Of a stretch of 64,000 nucleotides of DNA, positions 48,084-56,014 are shown piece after piece. Made by a program: the position numbers and the translations under genes. The DNA lies in assembly GCF_000381365.1 (NCBI RefSeq), contig NZ_KB905466.1, positions 1,445,102 through 1,509,101 of the forward strand. The letters run 5' to 3'. Position 1 is the first letter of the stretch; each line of letters opens with the position of its first letter. The stretch is from Bacteroides salyersiae WAL 10018 = DSM 18765 = JCM 12988 (GTDB lineage: Bacteria > Bacteroidota > Bacteroidia > Bacteroidales > Bacteroidaceae). The notes below the pieces were generated by a model that did not search any database, had not been told where the DNA came from, and was given only the letters and a program-made list of their open reading frames with translations.

Positions 48084-48971
48084 TTACTTTTTTGTAAAAG
48101 TAACACTGCCTTGCATCCAATATTCAAACCATGCATACGGAACACCTAATTCATAAGCAAGGAATCCAAATCCATTATCTTCATTCAATGTAATTATCCC
48201 ATTATCATAAGTTGCCATTACATTATCAGTTTCGCTATAATATTGTTTCCCATCTTCGACTGTTGTCCATACGAAATGAGCAATATATCCAGCTTGTGCT
48301 TCTCCTACATCTTGATTCTTATAGAATGTGATAACCGTCTCCCCATCTTCTTCACCAACAGAAGCTAAAACAACTTCCGGATATCCAAAGTCAACTTCTA
48401 TTTCGTTCAATGCTCCAGCATCGTGTGCTGCTATTGTAACATCATATCCATTAGGAGAAGCCTGTCCTTGAGATATCAGAATTCCTTCCATTGCATACGT
48501 TCCAAACAAATATGATAACGGATGTTCATCGTCTGCAATGGATATTTTTACAGAGTTCTGAACGGATTCTTTCAATTCAGGAGTACTACTTGCAATCGTA
48601 AGTGTAAATGTCTTTTTTCCTGTGAATACATTATTATCAATAGGACGAATTACAATATTCTGAGTTCCATAGCCTTCTTCAAAAGTGATTTCTTTATTGT
48701 CTATTGTGAAATCTTCACCTTCAATGGCTGGATTCGTATCTCCCTCTGTTGAAACGGCCAATGTAACAGTAACTTTACCGCTTCCGGGGATACCGGCCAA
48801 TACTAATGGAATCTCTAAAGGTTCAGTAGCATTTTCATTTACAGAGGCAGTTGTTTTTGAAAAACTGGCGTTGCTATCTTCTGCATTGAATGACTGCGGA
48901 ATGTTATCATCACATGAAGCAATAACAAATAAAGTTCCGACAGCCAGAATTAAATATTTCAATTTTCTCAT
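48084..48971 (-). CDS. Surface lipoprotein with Calx-beta-like domain, active cassette
   Basis: A 295-aa lipoprotein (lipobox VIASC followed by DDNIP, a surface-export-type acidic start). Residues about 35-150 form a Calx-beta/immunoglobulin-like domain (ASVNENATEPLEIPLVLAG, GEDFTIDNKEITFEEG). The C-terminal 140 residues are beta-rich with many aromatics (FGYPEVVLASVG, AWFEYWMQGSVTF), a likely binding domain. It lies 19 bp after SusD and probably sits with the SusC/SusD complex on the outer surface, binding substrate. A different lipoprotein takes this place in silent cassette 2. Confidence 0.82.
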   Translation of the reverse strand: MRKLKYLILAVGTLFVIASCDDNIPQSFNAEDSNASFSKTTASVNENATEPLEIPLVLAGIPGSGKVTVTLAVSTEGDTNPAIEGEDFTIDNKEITFEEGYGTQNIVIRPIDNNVFTGKKTFTLTIASSTPELKESVQNSVKISIADDEHPLSYLFGTYAMEGILISQGQASPNGYDVTIAAHDAGALNEIEVDFGYPEVVLASVGEEDGETVITFYKNQDVGEAQAGYIAHFVWTTVEDGKQYYSETDNVMATYDNGIITLNEDNGFGFLAYELGVPYAWFEYWMQGSVTFTKK

Positions 48972-48989
48972 TTGTTTCTGTTTTTAGAA

Positions 48990-50435
48990 TTAATATTTGT
49001 TCTGAATCATATTTTCATTTGCATCTATTTCTGACTGAGGAATAGGCAATACATAATAAGGGCTGTCAGCTGACACTTCCTGTGCATCAGAACTTGCACC
49101 TGTGCCATCAGCAAGGAACCCTTTATCGTCACGGATCACATCTTCGTGACGACGCTTCAGATCAAAGAACCGATGTCCTTCAAATGCAAGCTCCAAACGT
49201 CTTTGTAACTGAATTTCCTTTTCCAATGCAGATCCGGCTTCAGTACCTTCTTCATAATCAGAATAACGTTTTGCACGTAATAGATTCAAATCACTCAGCG
49301 CCTCCGGATAATTCTTTAAGTTGTAATTGGCTTCAGCGCGTGTCATATACATTTCAGATGTACGGATAAGAGGAATGTCAACCAAACCTACAGTAGCTCC
49401 ACCATTATTCCATTTCCATACAACGTTGCACAAACCACTCTTACAGGTCACTTGCTTTATAACTGCATTACGACAGTCTGTACCTGAATACAATGATTTT
49501 AATCCATAAGAAACAGAGTAGTTAGCATTATAATTGCTTACACTTCCCTGTCCCCAGTCATTACCTGGCAAATAACCGTCATCAGACTTCAACGCAATAC
49601 GTAATATAACCTCTGGAACATCCATGCTCGTAGTGTATATTTTACTAAAGTCATCGATACCGGCAATATCAGAACCGTCACCAGCTATCGCTTCAGTAGC
49701 ATTATCCACAGCCAATTGGTCTTTTCCCATCGTCAGATATACGCGTGCCAAAATTGCTGCAATAGCCTTTTTATTTAAACGATAATTGATTGTCGTATTA
49801 TAATCATCGCTCATCATCCCTTTGGCTCTTTCCAAGTCTTCCGTCAACCAGGTATATACCTCTTTTACCGTGTTACGAGCCGGAAGCGTTGTTTCCGTAT
49901 CTTTTTTATAAGTTACCCCCAAGTCAGAATCGGAAGCTTGGAGATAGTTTTTACCATAAAGGCGTACCAGGTCAAAATGGATCATTCCGCGCAAAGCGAG
50001 ACATTCAGCCAACAAGTTCTTACCTAATTTTTCATCTGAAGCAATGATTGAAGGATCACTTTCCATGCGTGTAATAACCTCGTTTGCTCCCAATATGGCA
50101 TTGTATGCAGCACTCCACATTCCACTTACACCATAAGTGTCGGCATAAAATTTAAATCCGGCAAACTCGTTATAGATAAGACGTCCGTCACGGTTCAGAA
50201 TCAGATTGTCTGACATCACATCAGGTACCATCAACATAAAATTGGCTGTGTAGGATGAAGAACGCATCGATTCATATACACTATTTGTGGTATTATTAAA
50301 ATCTTCTAAAGATTCTAATGCGTTATCGCTGTTCAGTGAGTCATGGGGAGTTGTGTCCAAAAAATCAGCACATCCCGTAAATGAAAGACTCAAAAAAGCG
50401 ATTACCGGTATTATTGTTTTTCTTGATAGTTTCAT
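48990..50435 (-). CDS. SusD-like lipoprotein, active cassette
   Basis: A 481-aa SusD/RagB-family lipoprotein, lipobox FTGC then ADFLD. Signatures: LAECLALRGMIHFDLVRLYGKNY (about 130-155), AIAILARVYLTMG, IPLIRTSEMYMTRAEANYNLKNYPEAL, and QRRLELAFEGHRFFDLKRR. Its short length (481 aa) resembles the peptide-import type (RagB-like) more than large glycan SusDs, though length alone is weak evidence. It starts 28 bp after the SusC stop and is co-transcribed. Confidence 0.93.
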   Translation of the reverse strand: MKLSRKTIIPVIAFLSLSFTGCADFLDTTPHDSLNSDNALESLEDFNNTTNSVYESMRSSSYTANFMLMVPDVMSDNLILNRDGRLIYNEFAGFKFYADTYGVSGMWSAAYNAILGANEVITRMESDPSIIASDEKLGKNLLAECLALRGMIHFDLVRLYGKNYLQASDSDLGVTYKKDTETTLPARNTVKEVYTWLTEDLERAKGMMSDDYNTTINYRLNKKAIAAILARVYLTMGKDQLAVDNATEAIAGDGSDIAGIDDFSKIYTTSMDVPEVILRIALKSDDGYLPGNDWGQGSVSNYNANYSVSYGLKSLYSGTDCRNAVIKQVTCKSGLCNVVWKWNNGGATVGLVDIPLIRTSEMYMTRAEANYNLKNYPEALSDLNLLRAKRYSDYEEGTEAGSALEKEIQLQRRLELAFEGHRFFDLKRRHEDVIRDDKGFLADGTGASSDAQEVSADSPYYVLPIPQSEIDANENMIQNKY

Positions 50436-50463
50436 ACTTTATTTTTTTAATGAAAAAACTTTA

Positions 50464-53439
50464 TTAAAAACCTATTTCGATACCAAACATAATGGTACGT
50501 GAAGCAGGGAAGCTAAAATCGAGTACAGCCGCTGCTGGACCTGCTGTAGCTGCCAATCCTGTTGTAGGCGAGTCCCCAACTTCCGGGTCAAGACCACGGA
50601 AATTCGTAATTGTGAACAGGTTCAATCCTTGGGCAAAAATTCTCAGATTTTCAACTTTTAAAGGTTTCAGTAAACTTTTGGGGAATGTATAGGCCAAAGT
50701 CAGATTTCTCAGACGCATATAAGAACCGTCTTCAAGATATCTGGTAGACATATAGGTGCTGTTATTTAAATCCTGTCTCGGTACATTGGTTATATCTCCC
50801 GGTTGCTTCCATTGGTCATACAATAAACTCTTATCTAAATTCTGTCCGATTTGTGCACCATCGCTTTCCGTAAAGAAACGGTTGTGATTATAGATGTAGT
50901 TGCCACCTGAGAAATAAAAATCAGCATTCAATTCGATACCTTTGTATGCCACTCTCGCCCCAAACGAACCAAAATATTTCGGGTCCGGAGTCTTATCATC
51001 CAAAATTACCGCATCGTTCGAATCATATACATTTGTAATTTTACCGTCTTTGGTATAGTACAAAGCATCTCCATTTGCAGGATTTACACCAGCCCAACGT
51101 ACCATTTTGTACACATTGATAGGATATCCCTCTTTGATTAAGTTATTCCAGCCAACTGTTATGTCATTCCCTTTGTATAATTTCTCAATTTTGTTTTTAT
51201 TTTGGGATATCATTCCATTCAGACTGAATGTCCAATCATTGGTCTTTATGATATCACCGCTAATAGCCAATTCATACCCTTTATTCATCAATTCTCCAAC
51301 ATTATCAATACGGCTTGAAAAACCGGAAGTCATTGAAAGCCGTGTTGCTAAAAGCAGATCGGTTGTTTTACGTTTATAAAGGTCGAATGTGATATTCAAA
51401 CGTGAATCAAAAAATGCGGCATCCAGACCTACAGATGATTGCATACTCTTTTCCCATGAAAGTTCCGGATTTGGTAAACGTTTCGGGTAAGCAGTCGAAG
51501 CACCGTTGTAGCTACCGTAACCATATACACCTTGTGCGGCATAATCACCGATGTTATTATTACCGGAAGTACCTACACTGCCACGAAGTTTCAAACGGCT
51601 CAACCATTCTACATCTTCAAGAAAGCTTTCTCTTTCCATATTCCATCCTAAACCGATAGCCCAGAATGTACCGAACTGATTGTCTGCACCAAAGCGGGAA
51701 GAACCGTCACGACGTATTGCAGCATCGACAATATATTTATCATCATATGTATAGCCTGCTGTAGCCAAGTAAGAAAGCATTCTCCAATCTGTAGTAATAC
51801 CTTCAACGTCTTTATCGGTTGCACCAATATCTATGGCATCCAATTTTCCGGTAGGATATCCGCTGACAGCAGCAGCAATATCACGATAATTGCTGGATTG
51901 TGCCTCCATGCCGACAATAGCCTTCACTTGATGCACATCATTGAACGTTTTATCATAGCTCAACATATTCGTCCATACCCAAGTAGCTCTATGTGCATAT
52001 GAATCACGACGATACCCATAAGGAGAACCTAATATTTGAGACAATTGAGATTCCGGATGATTGAACTGATACTGCAGATTTTGGGTATAATCAATACCTG
52101 CAACAGTAGTATATTTAATCTCGTCCCAAATTCTCCACTCGAGACTGAAAGCGCCAAGCATTTTCAACTTATTGATATAGGATGGGTTATTATCGATATT
52201 CTCGAATATATTCAAAGGTACACCACCGACAATTATGTCAGTATTGTAAGTGCCATCTTCATTATAAGGTGCATCATATGGGTTTGCACTATAAATATAA
52301 TTAAAAGGATTCAATGCATTACGGTCAGTTCTCAATAATCCTTCCTTAGATACACCAGCCGATGAAGAGAAATTAATCTTCAAGCGATCTTTAATTTTGT
52401 GTTCGATATTAGCACGAACGGTACCACGAGTCAGATACGAACCCGGCACAATTGCATCCTGATCAAAATATTGACCGGAAATATAAAAACGGGTAGCATC
52501 CGTACCACCGGATACGTTCAGTTCGTATGATTGAGTAAAGCCGGTACGGAAAACTTCATCCGCCCAATTGGTATTTGGTGCAGCTGCAATTTCTTCATCT
52601 GTCATTGAAGCTCCTTGACCGCTACCCAACTGGCGCTCATAAAGTAGTTTCTCCTGTGCATTCATCATTGTAAAATCACCGTCAGTCAATGTTCTGGTCG
52701 AAATTCCAAATAAAGCCTTCGCATTTACAGTTGTCTTTCCACTTTGTCCCTTTTTAGTAGTAATAAGGATTACGCCATTAGCACCTCTGGAACCGTATAT
52801 AGCAGTAGCAGAAGCATCTTTCAATATAGACATATATTCTATATCGTTGGAGTTAAGAGCCGCAAAATCAGTAGAAGAAACCGGTACACCATCAATTACA
52901 TATAGCGGGTCATTACCTGCAGAAATAGAACTGGTACCGCGAATCTTAATATTTGCTCCGGCACCTGGTCTACCGGTAGAAGCCGTAACTTGTACACCGG
53001 CTGCTTTTCCTTGCAATGCCTGATCGACACTATTTACCGGAACTTTTGTTAATTGATCCGCTTTTACAATATCTACAGATCCCGTCAATGAACTCTTTTT
53101 TGCAGAACCATATGCTACAACTACAACTTCATCAACCATCTGTGAATCAGATTTTAATATTACCTTTACAGTTGGTTTGATCGTTACCTCCTGTGTCTGC
53201 ATTCCGATGTAAGAAATCTGCAAAGTCTTTGCAGAACTTGGTACGCTCGACAAAGTAAAATTACCATCTACATCAGTTATAGTACCTAAATTGGTACCTT
53301 TTACTAATACAGAGGCCCCAACAACTGGTTGCCCATCTTCTTCAGAAATCACAACACCTGTAACCTTCTGAGTCTGGGCAGTTACTAGACCTATACTTAC
53401 AAAAAGGCAGGTCAATAACAGCATTAATTTTCTTTTCAT
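50464..53439 (-). CDS. Complete, expressed SusC-like TonB-dependent transporter of the shufflon
   Basis: A 991-aa protein and the only shufflon SusC with a full 5' end: signal peptide (MKRKLMLLLTCLFVSIGLVTAQ), CarboxypepD_reg-like domain (about 25-100), TonB box (DEVVVVAYGSAKK), plug (LYVIDGVP, ILKDASATAIYGSRGANGVILITTK) and barrel ending FGIEIGF. Codons 68-74 (SSAKTLQ) contain the recombination word. Residues 1-71 are therefore the constant part shared by whichever body is joined; plug and barrel are variable. A promoter lies about 50-90 bp upstream. Neighbours (SusD, Calx-beta lipoprotein, M6 protease) suggest peptide import; this is an inference. Confidence 0.95.
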   Translation of the reverse strand: MKRKLMLLLTCLFVSIGLVTAQTQKVTGVVISEEDGQPVVGASVLVKGTNLGTITDVDGNFTLSSVPSSAKTLQISYIGMQTQEVTIKPTVKVILKSDSQMVDEVVVVAYGSAKKSSLTGSVDIVKADQLTKVPVNSVDQALQGKAAGVQVTASTGRPGAGANIKIRGTSSISAGNDPLYVIDGVPVSSTDFAALNSNDIEYMSILKDASATAIYGSRGANGVILITTKKGQSGKTTVNAKALFGISTRTLTDGDFTMMNAQEKLLYERQLGSGQGASMTDEEIAAAPNTNWADEVFRTGFTQSYELNVSGGTDATRFYISGQYFDQDAIVPGSYLTRGTVRANIEHKIKDRLKINFSSSAGVSKEGLLRTDRNALNPFNYIYSANPYDAPYNEDGTYNTDIIVGGVPLNIFENIDNNPSYINKLKMLGAFSLEWRIWDEIKYTTVAGIDYTQNLQYQFNHPESQLSQILGSPYGYRRDSYAHRATWVWTNMLSYDKTFNDVHQVKAIVGMEAQSSNYRDIAAAVSGYPTGKLDAIDIGATDKDVEGITTDWRMLSYLATAGYTYDDKYIVDAAIRRDGSSRFGADNQFGTFWAIGLGWNMERESFLEDVEWLSRLKLRGSVGTSGNNNIGDYAAQGVYGYGSYNGASTAYPKRLPNPELSWEKSMQSSVGLDAAFFDSRLNITFDLYKRKTTDLLLATRLSMTSGFSSRIDNVGELMNKGYELAISGDIIKTNDWTFSLNGMISQNKNKIEKLYKGNDITVGWNNLIKEGYPINVYKMVRWAGVNPANGDALYYTKDGKITNVYDSNDAVILDDKTPDPKYFGSFGARVAYKGIELNADFYFSGGNYIYNHNRFFTESDGAQIGQNLDKSLLYDQWKQPGDITNVPRQDLNNSTYMSTRYLEDGSYMRLRNLTLAYTFPKSLLKPLKVENLRIFAQGLNLFTITNFRGLDPEVGDSPTTGLAATAGPAAAVLDFSFPASRTIMFGIEIGF
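53219..53233 (-). other. Active recombination site inside the expressed SusC gene
   Basis: TGCAAAG-A-CTTTGCA on the minus strand: two perfect 7-bp arms around one base, in codons 69-74. The 20-bp word AGTTCTGCAAAGACTTTGCA and part of the following sequence recur at 43704, 56020 and 63956. Crossover here keeps the reading frame. Confidence 0.88.
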
Positions 53440-53495
53440 AAATTCTCTCTTAAAGTTTAACTTTACATTAATTGTTTCTTTACTCTAACAAAATG

Positions 53496-53526
53496 CAAAT
53501 ATATTAATAAATATGAAACGAGCAAT
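53496..53526 (-). promoter_or_regulatory. Promoter of the phase-variable SusC operon
   Basis: On the minus strand, -7 box TATATTTG (53496-53503, perfect TAnnTTTG), 19 bp spacing, and ATTG (53523-53526) as a near-consensus -33. The start codon lies about 50 bp downstream of the expected transcript start. It lies inside the invertible segment. The remaining gap 53527-53890 is AT-rich and must hold the recombinase promoter, which I cannot place with confidence. Confidence 0.55.
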
Positions 53527-53890
53527 TATTTTTGCGAAAAAAGCTTGTGTTAATAACAAATTGTTATCAAAATGAGCTTGTTTATGCTCAACAGCATATA
53601 ATCATAGCTTAAAAAACCTAAACAGAGTATCAAATAATAACATGTTGTATTGACGAAAAGTACGATTTTATCGTTCATTTTCTGTTTTTCACTGCAAATT
53701 TTGGCAAAAAGCTCTCCATTTTGACTAATGGAAAAGCTTTATAAACAAAAATTCCGCATTTTTTTTAAAAGAAATTCATTAGTTATAATATATGTTTTTA
53801 CGCTTTTAGCAGATATTAAAACTTATTCAGTTCTTATATAGGCCATATATACGTCTTATTTGTTTATAGTATTAATTCAAAATTAACCTA

Positions 53891-55072
53891 ATGGAAAAAA
53901 TTATCTACAATTTAGTATTCAACAGAAAAAAAAGCCTGAATAAAAAAGGCATGGCTTTAGTTCAAATAGAAGCCTATTTGAATAGAAAGAAAAAGTACTT
54001 TTCGACTAAGGTCTATTTGAAACCGGAACAGTGGGATGCAAAAAGAAGAAGAGTAAGGAATCATCCGAATGCAGATGCAATAAATCGGATGATTTATGAG
54101 TATATGGCTGAGATAGAAAAGAAAGAATTGGGGTTATGGCAGCAAAGGAAAACGGTTACATTGGATGCTTTAAAAGAGGCATTGGTAAGCGTGCAAGAGG
54201 AGGAGGAGTCTTTTCTGGCTTTTTTCCGTAAGGAAATCATCAATTCCAGATTGAAGGAGAGTACAAAGCAAAATCATCTTTCAACGCTTGAATTACTGAG
54301 GGAGTATAAGAAAAATGTTTCATTTACCGAACTGACTTTTGAGTTCATATCTTCTTTTGATCAATACTTGCAAGCCAAAGGATATCATGTGAATACCATA
54401 GCCAAACACATGAAACACCTGAAACGTCATATAAATACAGCAATAAACAAGGAGTATATGGAAATACAAAAATACGCTTTTAGGAAATATAAAATTAAAA
54501 GTGTAGAAAATAACCATACTCACCTTTCGCCGGATGAACTTAATAAAATAGAGAAACTTGATTTGGGAGATAGATATACCAGGCTGGAAAAGACTAAAGA
54601 TGCTTTTTTGTTTTGCTGTTATGCGGGGCTACGTTATTCAGATTTTGTGAATCTGTCTTCCGAAAATATCGTCATAATTCAAAAAGACACTTGGTTGATA
54701 TATAAAACAATAAAAACCAGAATAGAAGTGAGACTCCCTCTCTATCTATTATTTAAAGGAAAAGGTCTTGAAATATTGAATAAATATCAGAATAATCTTT
54801 CGGATTTTTTTAATCTCAGAGATAATTCGAATGTGAATAAAGAACTGATTATTATATCAAGGCTTGCAGGAATACATAAAAAAATATCTTTTCATACCGC
54901 AAGACATACTAATGCCACCTTATTAATATACAATGGAGTGAACATTACTACTGTACAAAAACTATTGGGACATAAGAGCGTAAAAACAACACAAGTATAT
55001 ACGAATGTTATGGATATGACTATTGTCAGAGATCTGGAAAAAGCTAAAAGTACCAAACGTTCTCCGGTGTAA
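53891..55072 (+). CDS. Tyrosine recombinase of the SusC shufflon
   Basis: A 393-aa Bacteroides-type tyrosine recombinase. The N-terminal SAM-like arm-binding domain (about 5-100, VLYLKPEQWD-like YLKPEQWDAKRRRV) and core-binding domain (about 105-205) precede the catalytic domain. All catalytic residues are visible: Arg248 (CYAGLRYSD), Lys in YKTIKT (about 272-275), His335 and Arg338 (HTARHT), His361 (LLGHKSV) and the nucleophile Tyr370 (TTQVYTN). It lies in the segment flanked by inverted TGCAAAGACTTTGCA sites, so it most likely performs the SusC inversions; the full active site argues that it works. Related enzymes in Bacteroides act on capsule promoters and SusC shufflons. Confidence 0.95.
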   Translation: MEKIIYNLVFNRKKSLNKKGMALVQIEAYLNRKKKYFSTKVYLKPEQWDAKRRRVRNHPNADAINRMIYEYMAEIEKKELGLWQQRKTVTLDALKEALVSVQEEEESFLAFFRKEIINSRLKESTKQNHLSTLELLREYKKNVSFTELTFEFISSFDQYLQAKGYHVNTIAKHMKHLKRHINTAINKEYMEIQKYAFRKYKIKSVENNHTHLSPDELNKIEKLDLGDRYTRLEKTKDAFLFCCYAGLRYSDFVNLSSENIVIIQKDTWLIYKTIKTRIEVRLPLYLLFKGKGLEILNKYQNNLSDFFNLRDNSNVNKELIIISRLAGIHKKISFHTARHTNATLLIYNGVNITTVQKLLGHKSVKTTQVYTNVMDMTIVRDLEKAKSTKRSPV

Positions 55073-55088
55073 AATCAGGAAATATCCT

Positions 55089-55176
55089 TTCCGGGTATCG
55101 TGCCCACCGTCCGTATGCCCGGTAATCACCATCCGTATGCTCGGTGCTTACGCCCCGTATGCCCGATACTTGGGGG
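55089..55176 (+). repeat. Four 22-bp degenerate tandem repeats with CCGTATG word
   Basis: Units start at 55089, 55111, 55133 and 55155, exactly 22 bp apart; the last three begin CCGTATGC(C/T)CG. The spacer-like word ATCCGTATG also occurs in the palindromic array at 4984-5101. A run of eight G (55172-55179) closes the block. It directly follows the recombinase stop. Confidence 0.65.
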
Positions 55177-55330
55177 GGGTATTTGTACAGAGACTGGAAA
55201 GCAGCAGGGCCCCTTCACCCTGTATCGCCGATGAACAAAGCAGTGAAGCAAAAAAGGTAAAGCCGGTGAAAGGGGAAAAAATAGACAGAAAAGATATCCT
55301 GAAGAATAAAAACATTCATCAGAAAAAAGA

Positions 55331-55462
55331 TGCTACATCTTTTTTTGAAACCTGCACATCTTTCCGTTGCAACCTGTTACATCTTTTTTTGAGAGATACT
55401 ACGTCTTTTTTTGAAAGGTGCTATGTCTTTTTGAAAAAGATGTTACGTCTTTTCAAGCAGAC
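55331..55462 (+). repeat. Six 22-bp degenerate tandem repeats, TGCTACATCTTTTTTTGA type
   Basis: Units start at 55331, 55353, 55375, 55397, 55419 and 55441, exactly 22 bp apart, each with (T/C)A(C/T)(A/G)TCTTT near its start and GAAA-like ends. Unit identity is moderate. It lies within the invertible segment between recombinase and silent cassette 2. An open frame crosses the block but has no family resemblance. The rest of 55463-56014 is AT-rich without a gene. Confidence 0.65.
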
Positions 55463-56014
55463 AGGAGGTACTGATGTATATGGGTTTGGGTTGACGCTGT
55501 CACAACTTATTTTTTGCGATTACTAAGATTATTATATATACTATTGATTTTTTCATTTATTTAATTTATACATAATTCTGTTTATAAAAGGTTGTTATTT
55601 CAACATCATCAGATGACCTTTCAATCGACAGATAGTTTGACCGGGAAAATATCAGATACATTCGCTATATTCTTACAGGATTTTGAAATATTGATTCAGC
55701 GCAATGGTTTCATAAATTACTATAACTAATTATATTAAATACTATAATAATTATTGACTTTACGATGTGTTAATAACTAAATAGTATCAAAGTGGTATTT
55801 CTGTATAATATATATATACATTATTAATTATTGATTATAAGATGATTAAATCTCTATTTAGGCGAAAATAAGGTATACATATTGTACAATAATATTCATA
55901 TATTTTATATATAATACACTGATTTATAATAAAATAATATATGGATTAATAAATACAGCAAAGTACTGATGTTTTTCTATAAACAACTAATTATAAGCAA
56001 TTTAAAATAAGATT

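Noticed and set aside
55172..55179. Run of eight G as a possible slip-strand phase-variation tract
   Set aside because: It lies outside any gene that I can support, and no promoter elements are spaced around it.
55023..55526. 167-codon frame overlapping the recombinase 3' end
   Set aside because: It starts inside the recombinase gene in another frame and its translation is produced by the 22-bp tandem repeats. No protein family features.
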